DNA of 64,000 bases from Aerococcus loyolae (lineage in GTDB: Bacteria > Bacillota > Bacilli > Lactobacillales > Aerococcaceae), in assembly GCF_002871915.2 (NCBI RefSeq), contig NZ_CP126958.1, positions 1-64,000 of the forward strand. Direction: 5' to 3'. Of the stretch, positions 44,021 through 58,207 are shown one piece after another. The notes under the pieces were generated by a model. The model had not been told where the DNA came from, made no database searches, and was given only the letters and a program-made list of their open reading frames with translations. Made by a program: the position numbers and the translations under genes. The number at the start of each line of letters is the position of its first letter. Position 1 is the stretch's first letter.

Positions 44021-45232
44021 TTAGGCTTTTATGCCGTCGTTTTCGATATAGCTGGAAACGATGGTGGCCATCCCTTTGGCAGCAACGATAAGGGCGCCTT
44101 CATCCATAAAGAATTTTGGATGGTGGTGAGGGTAAGCGGGGTGAGCGTCTTGGTCATCACTGGCACAGCCAACCCATAAGAAGGCACTTGGGACTTCTTT
44201 CGCATAGAAGGCAAAGTCTTCGGAAGGTGGTTGTGGTTGGGTAGCTTCCACTTTCTTCAATTCAGGGTACTTGTTATCTTCTAGGGCTTTGACCGCAAAT
44301 TCAGTCACTTCAGGGTCATTGTAGAGTACTGGGTAACCTTTGAGGTATTCGAGTTCGACAGTGACACCAAAGCTGGCTTCTAAGCCTTTAACTTTAGCCT
44401 TGATTTCTTTTTCGATGGTTTCGCCAACTTCAGGTGACATGGAACGGACGTCGCCAGAGATTTTGACTTGGCCATTGATGGCGTTAGCAGCACCGGCAGC
44501 GTCGAAGTTTCCGATGGTAATGGATCCCACGTCAAAAGGATTGAGACGGCGGGAGACGATACTTTGTACTTGGGTAACAAAGTAAGCCCCAGCAACGATG
44601 GCATCGTTAGAAGTATGTGGTGAGGAAGCGTGTCCACCTTCCCCTTTAATGGTAAGGAAGAAGTTATCGCGACCAGTTTGGGCATTGCCTTCTTTATAGT
44701 AGATGCCACCTACAGGCATGTTACTCATGACGTGCATACCGAAGACATTGTCTACTCCGTCTAAACAGCCGGCTTCCACCATGGATTTCGCACCACCAGG
44801 GCCTTCTTCTTCAGCGTTTTGGTGTAGGATGACAATCTTTCCTTGCCAGAGATCCTTCAATTCGATAAAGGTCTCAGCTAAGATTAGTAAGTAAGCCGTA
44901 TGACCGTCATGTCCGCAGGCATGCATGGCATCGGTTTTTGAAGCGAAGTCAAGACCAGTGTCTTCTTTAATAGGTAGGGCGTCGAAGTCAGCACGTAGGG
45001 CCACGGTCTTGCCTTCCTTGCCTGAATCAATTGTTACCACGATTCCATAACCATTACCGACATTACGTTCAACCTGACAGTCTAGATCTTTATAGAAGTC
45101 AGCAATATAATCTGAAGTCCATTCCTCTTCAAAAGATTTTTCCGCATGTTCGTGAAGTTCACGACGAATTTCAATCATACGGTCATTCTTTTCCTCTAGT
45201 TTTTCATAGAGTGTATCTAACAATTGACTCAT
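44021..45232 (-). CDS. M20 family amidohydrolase (N-acyl amino acid hydrolase)
   Basis: 403 residues. Metal motifs: LRADFDALPI near 79-88, HACGHDGH at 104-111, HQNAEEEGPGGAK, and a dimerisation domain with GGHASSPH. It belongs to the aminoacylase/hippurate hydrolase (IAA-amino acid hydrolase-like) group and differs clearly from the M20 enzyme at 17.3-18.6 kb. AAGGAGG before the ATG. Single gene with its own terminator. Substrate unknown. Confidence 0.88.
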   Translation of the reverse strand: MSQLLDTLYEKLEEKNDRMIEIRRELHEHAEKSFEEEWTSDYIADFYKDLDCQVERNVGNGYGIVVTIDSGKEGKTVALRADFDALPIKEDTGLDFASKTDAMHACGHDGHTAYLLILAETFIELKDLWQGKIVILHQNAEEEGPGGAKSMVEAGCLDGVDNVFGMHVMSNMPVGGIYYKEGNAQTGRDNFFLTIKGEGGHASSPHTSNDAIVAGAYFVTQVQSIVSRRLNPFDVGSITIGNFDAAGAANAINGQVKISGDVRSMSPEVGETIEKEIKAKVKGLEASFGVTVELEYLKGYPVLYNDPEVTEFAVKALEDNKYPELKKVEATQPQPPSEDFAFYAKEVPSAFLWVGCASDDQDAHPAYPHHHPKFFMDEGALIVAAKGMATIVSSYIENDGIKA

Positions 45233-45422
45233 ATTTTTTCCTCCTTGGTAATTTGTTATCTTATGTTAAGATAAACTTATTATAGGTGCTTTGTTGAATA
45301 AAGACAAATAAGTTTGGTTACAAGGGCCCCAGATAGCCAAGCCTCTTAGACCTTGATAAAATAATCATGTAGTAAAAAAATAATCAAAAAATGGCCCCGT
45401 GCCCAAGTAAAGGATGGTTATG

Positions 45423-46142
45423 ATGAATGAGACTTGGTATCAAGATCCCTACCCAGGGAAGTCCCGTAAATGGTTGGTTATTTTGAGTATTATCGCTTAT
45501 TTTGTTGGTGAAACCATCATCCAGGGCCTAACCCTATTCTTTCTAGGCTCCGAGCAGAATATTGACTCGGCTATGGATGTCCTGCTCTTGTTAAATTCCT
45601 ATCCCACAATCTATATTATCTTAGATATCATCTGGATTGCTCTCTTTATATGGGGGTTGAGTGCTTGTGGGCTCAAGTTCTTTAGCCGGCAGAAATTAAC
45701 CAGCAATTTTTTCTTTGACGTCTTAATTGGAGTGGTCTTAATCTTTGCCTTTCAATGGCTGATTGGAGGCTTGACCCAATGGCTCTATCCTGAACAGGTT
45801 GATTCAGTGAACCAGACCATTTTGATGAACTCGGCTAACCAGATGCCCAATTGGAAGATCTTCCTCTGCTTCTGTATCCTACCGGCCATTAGTGAAGAGA
45901 TTCTGACCCGGGGCCTAATCATGCGGTACTTTGTTCCTAAGCACCCTTTCTTGGGGATGGTTTTAGCGGCAGCTTTCTTTGCTACCCTCCACGCCTCAAA
46001 TCTTTGGATTCATTGGCTGGGTTACTATGCCATGGGGATGGCACTGGCTTGGACTTATTACCGGACCGGGCGGATTGAAGCCGCAATGACGGTTCACTTT
46101 ATTAATAACTTTATTGCAACGATCCCTATGTACCTGTCCTAG
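45423..46142 (+). CDS. CPBP-family intramembrane metalloprotease
   Basis: 239 residues with about seven membrane spans. The CAAX-protease/bacteriocin-processing motifs are EEILTRG near 157-163, the FFATLHASN segment and the terminal HFINNF. Members process prenylated or small peptides or give self-immunity to bacteriocins; no bacteriocin gene is seen nearby. Start at 45423 follows AAAGGA; ATGs at 45414 and 45420 are closer to it or within it. Confidence 0.85.
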   Translation: MNETWYQDPYPGKSRKWLVILSIIAYFVGETIIQGLTLFFLGSEQNIDSAMDVLLLLNSYPTIYIILDIIWIALFIWGLSACGLKFFSRQKLTSNFFFDVLIGVVLIFAFQWLIGGLTQWLYPEQVDSVNQTILMNSANQMPNWKIFLCFCILPAISEEILTRGLIMRYFVPKHPFLGMVLAAAFFATLHASNLWIHWLGYYAMGMALAWTYYRTGRIEAAMTVHFINNFIATIPMYLS

Positions 46143-46303
46143 TTGCTTGCGAATGAATTGAGGAGGAAACCGGCTTTTGGGCCGGTTCTTACTATATAGA
46201 GGGAGACTTCGTTGCGGACTGCCTATTGACGGGCTAGGAAAAATGTTTTTTAATGGATGCAGGAATGAGCTTAGGCATAAAGAGTACAAGGAGCGAATGT
46301 GAT

Positions 46304-47140
46304 ATGAATGAATGGCTACCAGAAGGCAAGCTATCGCTGGTGTCCACCAATTTCTTTCAAAGAAAGGCACCGCTGTTGTGGGCCTGGAGAGAAGCCCCCG
46401 CATTGGCGAATGATAGCGGCTGGCGATTTTTAAGCCAGGCGGATACCACCACTTCTCTTAAGCATTCCCAGGCCAAACTAGTCAGCTATGAACAAGTCCT
46501 AGCCCTTGAGCCTGCCATTGCTTTTATTTACCGCTATCCTCTGGGAGCTGACATGCAGTTCTCTACCAAGACCACCCCACCTCACTTTGTCTACAATGAT
46601 AGCTATGAGAGGGTACGCCCTATTCCAGCTAACGCAGACTATCCGATCGAGGACCCGGTCTTCAAACGTCACTTCCCTTCCTTTGTTCAGTCCTATCAGG
46701 AGGATAAGACCGGGTTAAGCTGGTCCTATCAGTTATCTCAGGAAGAACTGGCCCAGCTCAACCACTTAAATGGTGAACTTGTTACTTTCTTTAATCTCTG
46801 TCTGGGGCAAACAGATACTTTAGCTAATGACTTGGACTACTATTTACTTGCTGGCCTGGCCCTGGGCTTCCTACATATTAGTGATGAAGCGAGACCTGTT
46901 GAGCGTTGGCAGGATAATGTCAATAACGTGATCGCCAATGCTCTATTTACTCGTTTTTCATATCCTTTAGAAAAGGGCAAACAGGTCGTCTTACAATTTC
47001 TAAGCGACCGCAAAAGTTCACCAGTCGCCCAACAAATTCACCTTTATGGGGAGCAGATGCGCCTCTGGTATCAAGCCAATCTAAAGCAGCGCATCCAAGG
47101 AGAATACCAGGGCTTGCGAAATCATTATATAAAAGATTAA
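46304..47140 (+). CDS. DUF2185-like domain protein of unknown function
   Basis: 278 residues, soluble. The N-terminal 90 residues contain a DUF2185-like pattern: LVSTNFFQRKAPLLWAWREA and NDSGWRFLSQADT. Some DUF2185 proteins act as immunity proteins (Imm33). The remaining part is not recognised; it is acidic, with no membrane span. ATG at 46304 follows AAGGAGCG. It lies directly before the rRNA promoters, without a clear terminator between. Confidence 0.6.
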   Translation: MNEWLPEGKLSLVSTNFFQRKAPLLWAWREAPALANDSGWRFLSQADTTTSLKHSQAKLVSYEQVLALEPAIAFIYRYPLGADMQFSTKTTPPHFVYNDSYERVRPIPANADYPIEDPVFKRHFPSFVQSYQEDKTGLSWSYQLSQEELAQLNHLNGELVTFFNLCLGQTDTLANDLDYYLLAGLALGFLHISDEARPVERWQDNVNNVIANALFTRFSYPLEKGKQVVLQFLSDRKSSPVAQQIHLYGEQMRLWYQANLKQRIQGEYQGLRNHYIKD

Positions 47141-47148
47141 AAAAGTTC

Positions 47149-47177
47149 TTGCCAAACCACATAAGCTGTGATAGTAT
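47149..47177 (+). promoter_or_regulatory. rRNA promoter candidate 1
   Basis: TTGCCA, 17-bp spacer, TAGTAT. Weaker than the next two. Confidence 0.5.
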
Positions 47178-47244
47178 TTTACTCGTGCCTTTCTTCCAGG
47201 GAATACAACTTCCAGGAGCAAGGCAAAAAAGATTAAAAAACTTG

Positions 47245-47273
47245 TTGACATCCCAATGAAAACAAGATATACT
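47245..47273 (+). promoter_or_regulatory. rRNA promoter P1
   Basis: TTGACA (47245-47250), 17-bp spacer, TATACT (47268-47273). A-rich sequence lies upstream, like an UP element. Confidence 0.88.
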
Positions 47274-47351
47274 AATTGAGTTGTTTCTTTTAAGAAGCAG
47301 CGCAAATATTATTTGTAAGCAAAGTGCTTCAAAAAATATTTTAAAAACATG

Positions 47352-47380
47352 TTGACATCAACATCATCATGTGATAATAT
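47352..47380 (+). promoter_or_regulatory. rRNA promoter P2
   Basis: TTGACA (47352-47357), 17-bp spacer, TAATAT (47375-47380). It is 107 bp downstream of P1, a tandem arrangement usual for rRNA operons. Confidence 0.88.
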
Positions 47381-47558
47381 ATAATAGTTGTCAAAAGGAC
47401 AGCGGTTATAAATTATAGACCTTTGAAAACTGAACAAAGAAGACGAACCAAATGTGTAGGGCATCAACATTTTGTTGATGAACCAACAATTCAAACAATA
47501 AGTCTAGACCAGACTATAACTAGTCAGCAAACAAATGAGCTATCAGCGCTCATGATTC

Positions 47559-49116
<1,558 letters not shown>

Positions 49117-49188
49117 ATTCGGAATGCATATTTGAGTCTTCTTTGTTTAGTTTTGAGAGGTCTATCCACATGGTTGATGGATTTAACC

Positions 49189-49262
<74 letters not shown>

Positions 49263-49296
49263 TTACATGTTTATTATATGACCATAACTCATACCC

Positions 49297-49369
49297 GGGG
49301 GATTAGCTCAGCTGGGAGAGCGCCTGCTTTGCAAGCAGGAGGTCAGCGGTTCGATCCCGCTATCCTCCA
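49297..49369 (+). tRNA. tRNA-Ala (TGC anticodon)
   Basis: Acceptor GGGGGAT with ATCCTCC, anticodon loop TTTGCAA, T-loop GTTCGATCC. Second tRNA of the 16S-23S spacer. CCA not encoded. Confidence 0.97.
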
Positions 49370-49535
49370 TTGCAACGGAAACGTTGCAGATTGTTCTTTG
49401 AAAACTGAATACTATCATAACATTCCGCATTTCTATTTTTTGCGAGATAGAAATGTCAATAAACCAATTTTACCAAGCGTAAAAACCGAAAAAGAAAGAG
49501 TTTTAAAACTTTTCGCATCATACAACTTAACCGGT

Positions 49536-52439
<2,904 letters not shown>

Positions 52440-52512
52440 AGGATAAGGTTGTATGAGGTTTAAGGAAGACATGATAGATTCAGTTTTGAGCGAACAAGCT
52501 CAAAAAATAAAT

Positions 52513-52631
52513 TGTACGGTGACGATGGCAAGAAGGACCCACCTGTATCCATCCCGAACACAGCAGTTAAGCTTCTTAGCGCCGAATGTAGTTGGGGGTT
52601 GCCCCCTGTGAGACTAGGACGTTGCCGTGCA
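52513..52631 (+). rRNA. rrf: 5S ribosomal RNA
   Basis: About 119 nt with terminal stem TGTACGG/CCGTGCA, and the conserved CCATCCCGAACAC and GCCCCCTGTGAGA regions. Confidence 0.95.
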
Positions 52632-52643
52632 ATCTTATTTTAT

Positions 52644-52717
52644 TCCGCAATAGCTCAGTTGGTAGTAGCGCTTGACTGTTAATCAAGATGTCGTAGGTTC
52701 GAGTCCTACTTGCGGAG
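52644..52717 (+). tRNA. tRNA-Asn (GTT anticodon)
   Basis: Acceptor TCCGCAA with TTGCGGA, anticodon loop CTGTTAA, T-loop GTTCGAGTC, discriminator G. 12 bp after 5S. Confidence 0.97.
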
Positions 52718-52738
52718 TTATTTTTTAGGAATATTCTT

Positions 52739-52811
52739 GCTGCTGTAGCTCAGTTGGTAGAGCGTCGCCTTGGTAAGGCGGAGGTCACGGGTTCGAATCC
52801 CGTCAGTAGCT
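52739..52811 (+). tRNA. tRNA-Thr (GGT anticodon)
   Basis: Acceptor GCTGCTG with CAGTAGC (one G-T), anticodon loop TTGGTAA, T-loop GTTCGAATC. Last gene of the rRNA operon. Confidence 0.97.
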
Positions 52812-52850
52812 TTTTTTATTGCTTTCATAATCGTTTTAAATGACTTAGTA

Positions 52851-52884
52851 AGAGAGAATGTTATCATTGACATTCTCTTTTTTT
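52851..52884 (+). terminator. Intrinsic terminator of the rRNA operon
   Basis: AGAGAATG and CATTCTCT around an 11-base loop, then seven T. Confidence 0.9.
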
Positions 52885-53008
52885 ATTGAGTAAATTGATT
52901 AAAAAGAAAATGATCGCTTATGGCGAACAGTAGTGTTCTGTTATTCTTAGGCAAAAACCGTCTCTAGCATGGTATGATGATAGGAAAGATGTGAAGGAGT
53001 CTGTATAT

Positions 53009-54103
53009 ATGGAACATATTGAAACCTACCTTGCTCAGCTTGGTAACCGCAGCGATCAACGTACTGGAGCCGTTAATACACCAATTTATTTAAGTACTGC
53101 CTACGCTCACCCTGGTTTGGGCGAGTCAACCGGATTCGATTATTCACGGACAGCCAACCCGACTCGAAATATCCTACAAGAGGGGATTAAAAATTTAGAA
53201 GCGGGCGACTATGGTTTTGCCACGAGTTCAGGGATGGCAGCTATCCAACTCGTTATTGAAGGGCTTTTAGAAGCGGGCGACCATGTCGTCACCTTGCAAG
53301 ACTTATATGGGGGGACCTACCGCTACTTCCATGCCGTAGAAGAACGCGGCCAATATCGCTTTACTTACTGTTTAAGCGCAGAAGAAATTGACCAGTCCTT
53401 AAATGATGATGTTAAATTAGTCTTCATTGAAACGCCTACCAATCCAATGATGACGGAATTCGATATCCAAGCCATTGCTGATAAGGCGCATGCCGTTGGG
53501 GCCTTGGTCGTTGTGGATAATACCTTCTATACCCCTGTCCTACAGCAACCTCTTCGCCAAGGGGCAGATGTTGTGGTTCATTCGGCTACCAAATATCTCG
53601 CCGGGCATAATGATGTTTTAGCTGGCTTGGTAGCCTGTAGGGGCGATGCCATTGGTGAAGCCCTAGCCTTCCAGTTAAATACCACAGGGGCAACTTTAGG
53701 TCCAATCGATTGTTGGTTAACCATTCGTGGGCTCAAAACGTTGGCCTTACGGATGAACCAACACCAGTCTAATGCCCAAGCCATTGTTGACTACCTAAAA
53801 ACCGAGTCATTAGTTTCCCAAGTCTTCTATACCGGTAAAGGCGGTATGGTAACCTTCGAAATGGCTGACCAAAGTAAAATCAATGATTGGTTACATGCCG
53901 TTAAAATATTTACCTTTGCAGAAAGTTTGGGTGGGGTAGAGAGTTTAGTTACTTATCCAAAGACTCAGACCCATGCCGATATTCCAGAAGAATTACGGCT
54001 TAAATATGGTCTTAATGATGGAATTGTCCGCTTGTCGGTCGGCATTGAAAATGGCCAAGACTTAGTAAAGGACCTAAGGAATGCATTTGATCAGATACGT
54101 TAA
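53009..54103 (+). CDS. Cys/Met metabolism PLP enzyme (cystathionine lyase/synthase family)
   Basis: 364 residues of fold type I. The start has AVNTPIYLSTAYAHPG; the PLP lysine is in HSATKYLAGHND near 194, and SGMAAI is at the cofactor phosphate. The family covers cystathionine gamma-synthase, beta-lyase and gamma-lyase, which sequence alone does not separate. ATG at 53009 follows GAAGGAG. A LysR regulator follows on the same strand 27 bp later, probably its co-transcribed regulator. Confidence 0.88.
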   Translation: MEHIETYLAQLGNRSDQRTGAVNTPIYLSTAYAHPGLGESTGFDYSRTANPTRNILQEGIKNLEAGDYGFATSSGMAAIQLVIEGLLEAGDHVVTLQDLYGGTYRYFHAVEERGQYRFTYCLSAEEIDQSLNDDVKLVFIETPTNPMMTEFDIQAIADKAHAVGALVVVDNTFYTPVLQQPLRQGADVVVHSATKYLAGHNDVLAGLVACRGDAIGEALAFQLNTTGATLGPIDCWLTIRGLKTLALRMNQHQSNAQAIVDYLKTESLVSQVFYTGKGGMVTFEMADQSKINDWLHAVKIFTFAESLGGVESLVTYPKTQTHADIPEELRLKYGLNDGIVRLSVGIENGQDLVKDLRNAFDQIR

Positions 54104-54130
54104 TTAATTATTGATAAAAGAGGAATCCAT

Positions 54131-55036
54131 ATGAATTTTCAAAAATTAAAATATGCCGTGGTGGTTGCCAACAGTGGTTCCTTTCGTGAAGCTAGCCGCC
54201 GCTTGTATATGGCACAATCTAGTTTGTCTACCGCGATTAAGGAATTAGAGGAAGAGTACCAAATTCAAATTTTTGAGCGTACTAAGCGGGGAGTATTCAT
54301 TACCAATGAGGGAAGCGAATTCCTCTCTTACGCCGAGGATATTCTCTCACAGGTTGAAACTTTAGAGAACCGCTATTTAGAAGATAATGAGCGACGCTTG
54401 TTTTCTGTCTCAGGACAGCATTATGACTTTGCTTGTGAGGCATTTAGCCAATTAATTGCTGAAGAGAGCGGGAATGGCTGGGATTTTCGTTTTTTGGAAA
54501 CTTCAACCAGCCAAGTCTTAGAAGATGTCAAACGGTCCTATTCTGAGTTAGGGCTCTTATACATGAATGATAAAAACCAGCGGGTCATTGAACAGTATCT
54601 CAACCGCTATGAGTTGGTCTTTCATCAATTGGGAAACTTCTACCCCCATGCCTTTGTGGGGACTAAGCACCCCTTGGCTGACCGTGACCAGGTGTCTTTA
54701 GAAGAATTGAGCCAGTACCCCGTGATTAAATTTGAACAAAGCCGGGGCTCTTCCATGCAATTTACCGAAGAATCTCTGGAGCCTGATTTTGAAGGACAAG
54801 AGGTTGTTTATGCTTCTGACCGGGCTACCGTCATTAATGTTTTAGCCAATACCCAGGCTTATTTGATTGGGTCCGGTTTAGTGACTTCTCCTTTTGCTGA
54901 TTTAGAACGCATCATTCCTATCGAAGGCCAGGATAATAAGCCCAATAAAATTGGTTACATCGAAGCCCGCTACCGGAAAACATCCCCCTTTGCTAAGCGT
55001 TACATCACCTTATTAGAAAATATGGTAAATTCATGA
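54131..55036 (+). CDS. LysR-family transcriptional regulator
   Basis: 301 residues: N-terminal winged HTH (ASRRLYMAQSSLSTAIKELE near 20-40) and a periplasmic-binding-like effector domain. The pattern is of the CysB/CysR/CpsY group that commonly controls sulfur amino acid genes, which fits the PLP enzyme upstream. AAGAGGAATCC before the ATG. The effector is unknown; O-acetylserine or homocysteine would be plausible. A structured repeat (R5) begins 20 bp after its stop. Confidence 0.88.
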   Translation: MNFQKLKYAVVVANSGSFREASRRLYMAQSSLSTAIKELEEEYQIQIFERTKRGVFITNEGSEFLSYAEDILSQVETLENRYLEDNERRLFSVSGQHYDFACEAFSQLIAEESGNGWDFRFLETSTSQVLEDVKRSYSELGLLYMNDKNQRVIEQYLNRYELVFHQLGNFYPHAFVGTKHPLADRDQVSLEELSQYPVIKFEQSRGSSMQFTEESLEPDFEGQEVVYASDRATVINVLANTQAYLIGSGLVTSPFADLERIIPIEGQDNKPNKIGYIEARYRKTSPFAKRYITLLENMVNS

Positions 55037-55055
55037 TATCCTGATCTTAGTGAAC

Positions 55056-55174
55056 GAGAGTGTGACAAGCGCAAAAAGAGGGGAGAACATTGGAAGAAGT
55101 TCGCAGTAAATCCTCAAAGAGGATTTGCAAGGACTTCTGAAATGGAGCTCACCTCGCGCTTGGAACACGTTTTG
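55056..55174 (+). repeat. Structured repeat R5 3' of lysR
   Basis: Lower stem CAAGCGC with GCGCTTG; upper stem GAGGGGAG with CTCACCTC (7 of 8 paired). Opening box GAGAGTGTGA at 55056, closing box GGAACACGTTTTG. Starts 20 bp after the lysR stop, same strand. Confidence 0.8.
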
Positions 55175-55245
55175 ATAATTTATGAAAGAGGTTAGGACCT
55201 TTAATCCAGCCTCCGAATGAATGAACTAGGAAACGAGGAATGATT

Positions 55246-55548
55246 ATGGCTTACGAAATACAAAAAGACGGCAATGCTTTTATTATTGAAGGTGAAGATG
55301 GCCAAAAAATCGGTGAAATTACTTGGAGTCCGGCAGATAAATTTGTGATTGCTGACCATACTTGGACCCATCCTTCTCTTAGAGGAAAGGGAGTGGCTGG
55401 GCAGTTACTTGATCACTTGGTGGATTACATGAAAGAGGAAGGTAAATACATCTTACCCAGCTGCCCGTATGTGGTAGAAAAGTTTAAACGCCAACCCCAA
55501 AAATATGATTTTATTAACTACCATAAACAAGGCCAAGATAAAGACTAA
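55246..55548 (+). CDS. Small GNAT-like acetyltransferase (YjdJ type)
   Basis: 100 residues of the short GNAT family: HTWTHPSLRGKGVAGQLLDH contains the acetyl-CoA pyrophosphate loop, and CPYVVEKFKRQP is the usual end. Substrate unknown; eukaryotic relatives act on small acyl acceptors. The second in-frame ATG (55246) fits the CGAGGAA site. Confidence 0.85.
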   Translation: MAYEIQKDGNAFIIEGEDGQKIGEITWSPADKFVIADHTWTHPSLRGKGVAGQLLDHLVDYMKEEGKYILPSCPYVVEKFKRQPQKYDFINYHKQGQDKD

Positions 55549-55574
55549 TTCAGTTAGGGTTAATCACTACTTTC

Positions 55575-55603
55575 TTTACACTTTATGAAAATGAGCCTAC
55601 AAT
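55575..55603 (+). promoter_or_regulatory. Promoter of the DJ-1/yidD operon
   Basis: TTTACA (55575-55580), 17-bp spacer, TACAAT (55598-55603). Confidence 0.7.
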
Positions 55604-55649
55604 AGGGATAGTAACTTTTGACGAATCAACAAATGGAGGGGTATAGCGG

Positions 55650-56231
55650 ATGAAAGCAATGATCTTATTAAGTAAGGATTATGAAGAAACCGAAGCAGTC
55701 GCAGTGATTGACATTTTACGTCGGGCTGAAATCGCCATTGACGTGGTGGCTACTGAAGGTGACCTTGATACGGTGGGAGACCACAATATCACTATCCGAG
55801 CGGACTATCTCTTAGAAGATATTAAGGGAGCGGACTATGATATCGTGATCACCCCTGGTGGAGTTGGAGGGACCAATGCCCTTAGAGAAAATGCTAAAGT
55901 CATCGAGCTCCTCAAGGAACAATATCAATCAGATTCTGGTTATATTGCCAGCATCTGTGCCTCACCAAGAGTCTTAGATAAGGCGGGAATTTCCCAAGAA
56001 ATTCGTGGAACTATCTTCCCAGCCCTTAGTGACCAAGTAAGTTTCAAGGAATATGTGGCCGACGAACTTGTTGTTAATGATAAAGACCACCAAGTAATCA
56101 CCTCACAAGGCCCTGCTACGGCTTATTACTTTGCTCTTGAAATTGTTCGGCAATTGAAGGGCCAAGAAGTCCATGACCAAGTGGCTAAAGCACTCTTAAT
56201 TCCTAATGTTGAAGCAGCGGTTAAGGCTTAA
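55650..56231 (+). CDS. DJ-1/PfpI family protein (YajL/ThiJ-like)
   Basis: 193 residues. The nucleophile cysteine is C103 in [11 protein letters not shown], with the partner Glu in EETEAV near the start. The family includes protein or glyoxal deglycases and redox-sensitive chaperones; specific activity here is unknown. ATGGAGGGG site before ATG. Its stop codon overlaps the yidD start by one base. Confidence 0.9.
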   Translation: MKAMILLSKDYEETEAVAVIDILRRAEIAIDVVATEGDLDTVGDHNITIRADYLLEDIKGADYDIVITPGGVGGTNALRENAKVIELLKEQYQSDSGYIASICASPRVLDKAGISQEIRGTIFPALSDQVSFKEYVADELVVNDKDHQVITSQGPATAYYFALEIVRQLKGQEVHDQVAKALLIPNVEAAVKA

Positions 56232-56521
56232 TGCTTACTTATTTACTAAAAGCGCTGGTAAGATTTTACCAGCGCTTTATTTCGCCTGCCTTACCGCCGT
56301 CTTGTCGTTACTATCCCACTTGCTCGACTTATATGCTTAGGGCCCTGGAAAAGCATGGCTTTTTCAAGGGGACGCTGATGGGACTGGCCCGAATTCTACG
56401 CTGCCAGCCCTATGCTCGCGGCGGCGTCGACCCAGTGCCCGATCATTTCAGTCTCAAACGCAATGACCAAGAAGTCAGCCCAAAAGAACGCCAAGCCCTA
56501 GCCCGCCTAAGTAAGAAATAG
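56231..56521 (+). CDS. yidD: Membrane protein insertion efficiency factor YidD
   Basis: 96 residues with the family core [20 protein letters not shown] followed by [15 protein letters not shown]. YidD aids insertion of proteins by YidC. Coupled to the DJ-1 gene by overlapping stop and start. A repeat (R6) starts 2 bp after its stop codon. Confidence 0.95.
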   Translation: MLTYLLKALVRFYQRFISPALPPSCRYYPTCSTYMLRALEKHGFFKGTLMGLARILRCQPYARGGVDPVPDHFSLKRNDQEVSPKERQALARLSKK

Positions 56522-56523
56522 AA

Positions 56524-56694
56524 GAGAGTGCGACAGTCACACTAAAGGACGAAACCGCTACGCATACTATATCTGTAACTCGCTCCGCTTCGAACAGCTA
56601 TAGCAACTGGAGGAAACTGGGATAAGCTCAGCAAGGCTGAGCGTTACCAGTTTTTGAAGTGGACGTTCGTCCTGTGACTGGAGCAGGTTTGAAA
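56524..56694 (+). repeat. Structured repeat R6 3' of yidD (with inserted module)
   Basis: Stem CAGTCAC plus AGGACGAA with TTCGTCCT and GTGACTG, the same as R4b although the strands differ. Carries the shared module at 56557-56612 (two bases shorter than in R1). Starts 2 bp after the yidD stop. Confidence 0.82.
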
Positions 56695-56768
56695 AGAAAG
56701 ATATTTTGAATAGCTAGTATGCAAAAAAGGAGTCCCCTAATTGAGGACTCCTTTTATAATGAAATCTT

Positions 56769-58136
56769 TTATTCTTCTACCCCATAGATATCAGCGACTT
56801 TGTCAGCGATGCGTTGGGCATAGGTCAAGGCTAGGTCATCGCTCTTAGCTTCAACCATAACCCGGAGTAAGTTTTCGGTACCGCTAGGACGTACTAAGAC
56901 CCGACCTTCTTCCCCTAATTCACTCTCAACCGCATCAATTTCTGCTTTGACGTCCGCATTGTTCATGGCTTCTTCCTTGCCGGCGCGGGTCACTTTGACA
57001 TTGATGAGTTCTTGAGGATAGGTTGGCATTTCATCAGCTAACTCGCTGAGTTTCTTGCCGGATTGTTTGAGGACGAAGAGTAATTGAATCGCGGTTAAGA
57101 GGCCGTCACCGGTCGTGTTATGGTTCATAAAGATAACATGACCTGATTGCTCTCCTCCCAGGGTGTAGTCGCCTTTACGCATTTCTTCAACCACATAGCG
57201 GTCCCCTACCTTGGTGACCTTATCATTCATCCCTGCAGCTTCAACGGCCTTATGGAAACCTAAGTTAGACATGACAGTAGCAACAATGGTGTCGTCTTTT
57301 AATTTGCCATGGTCTTTGAGGTATTTACCACAGATGTACATAATGTGGTCGCCATCCACTAAACGGCCTTTGTCATCAACAGCAATGCAGCGGTCAGCGT
57401 CCCCATCAAAGGCAACCCCAGCATCAGCCCCTTGTTCGAGGACTAGTTTTTGGAGCTCACCAGGGTGGGTAGACCCGCAGTCATCGTTAATGTTTAGGCC
57501 ATCAGGACGGGTTGCCCGGGCATAGAAGTCTGCATTTAAATCAGCAAAGAGACGGTTAACTAAAGGCGCAGCGGAACCATTAGCGGCGTCAATACAGAGT
57601 TTTAAGCCGGATAAATCATTAGAAATGGTGGTTTGGAGAAATTCGAGGTACTTGGCTACCCCTTCAGGATACTCACTGACCGTGCCTAAACCTTGGGCAC
57701 TAGGACGAGGTAAGCTGTCCTCTTCTTGGTCTAAGTAGTATTCAATTTCAGCTTCTTGGTCATCCGACAATTTAAAGCCATCACTACCAAAGAACTTGAT
57801 GCCGTTATCCTTAGCAGGATTGTGGCTGGCTGAGATCATTACCCCAGCAGTTACCCCAGTAGTCCGGGTGAGATAAGCGACAGCTGGTGTAGTAATAACG
57901 CCCAGTTGTAAAACTTCAATACCGACAGATAACAGCCCTGAAATTAAGGCGTGTTCTAATAACTGACCAGAAATCCGTGTGTCGCGTGCAACGAGGACAC
58001 GGGGATGTTCTTGTTCTTCCTTGGCGTGTTGGAGCAAGACATAGCCGCCAAAGCGACCTAATTTAAAGGCCAATTCAGGGGTAAGTTCCTTATTGGCTTC
58101 TCCGCGAACACCGTCAGTTCCAAAATATTTTAACAT
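56769..58136 (-). CDS. glmM: Phosphoglucosamine mutase
   Basis: Converts glucosamine-6-phosphate to glucosamine-1-phosphate for peptidoglycan. 455 residues; catalytic serine S104 in SASHNP, metal-binding DGDADR, and the C-terminal phosphate site RPSGTEN. AAAGGAG before the ATG. Last gene of cdaA-cdaR-glmM, where GlmM can bind and inhibit CdaA. A hairpin AAAAGGAGTCC/GGACTCCTTTT, downstream at about 56727-56756, acts as terminator. Confidence 0.98.
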   Translation of the reverse strand: MLKYFGTDGVRGEANKELTPELAFKLGRFGGYVLLQHAKEEQEHPRVLVARDTRISGQLLEHALISGLLSVGIEVLQLGVITTPAVAYLTRTTGVTAGVMISASHNPAKDNGIKFFGSDGFKLSDDQEAEIEYYLDQEEDSLPRPSAQGLGTVSEYPEGVAKYLEFLQTTISNDLSGLKLCIDAANGSAAPLVNRLFADLNADFYARATRPDGLNINDDCGSTHPGELQKLVLEQGADAGVAFDGDADRCIAVDDKGRLVDGDHIMYICGKYLKDHGKLKDDTIVATVMSNLGFHKAVEAAGMNDKVTKVGDRYVVEEMRKGDYTLGGEQSGHVIFMNHNTTGDGLLTAIQLLFVLKQSGKKLSELADEMPTYPQELINVKVTRAGKEEAMNNADVKAEIDAVESELGEEGRVLVRPSGTENLLRVMVEAKSDDLALTYAQRIADKVADIYGVEE

Positions 58137-58207
58137 GATATACTCCTTTGATTTACCAATCTTATTAACAATTCAATATACTACCACGATTTCAAGTCTT
58201 TGCCAAA

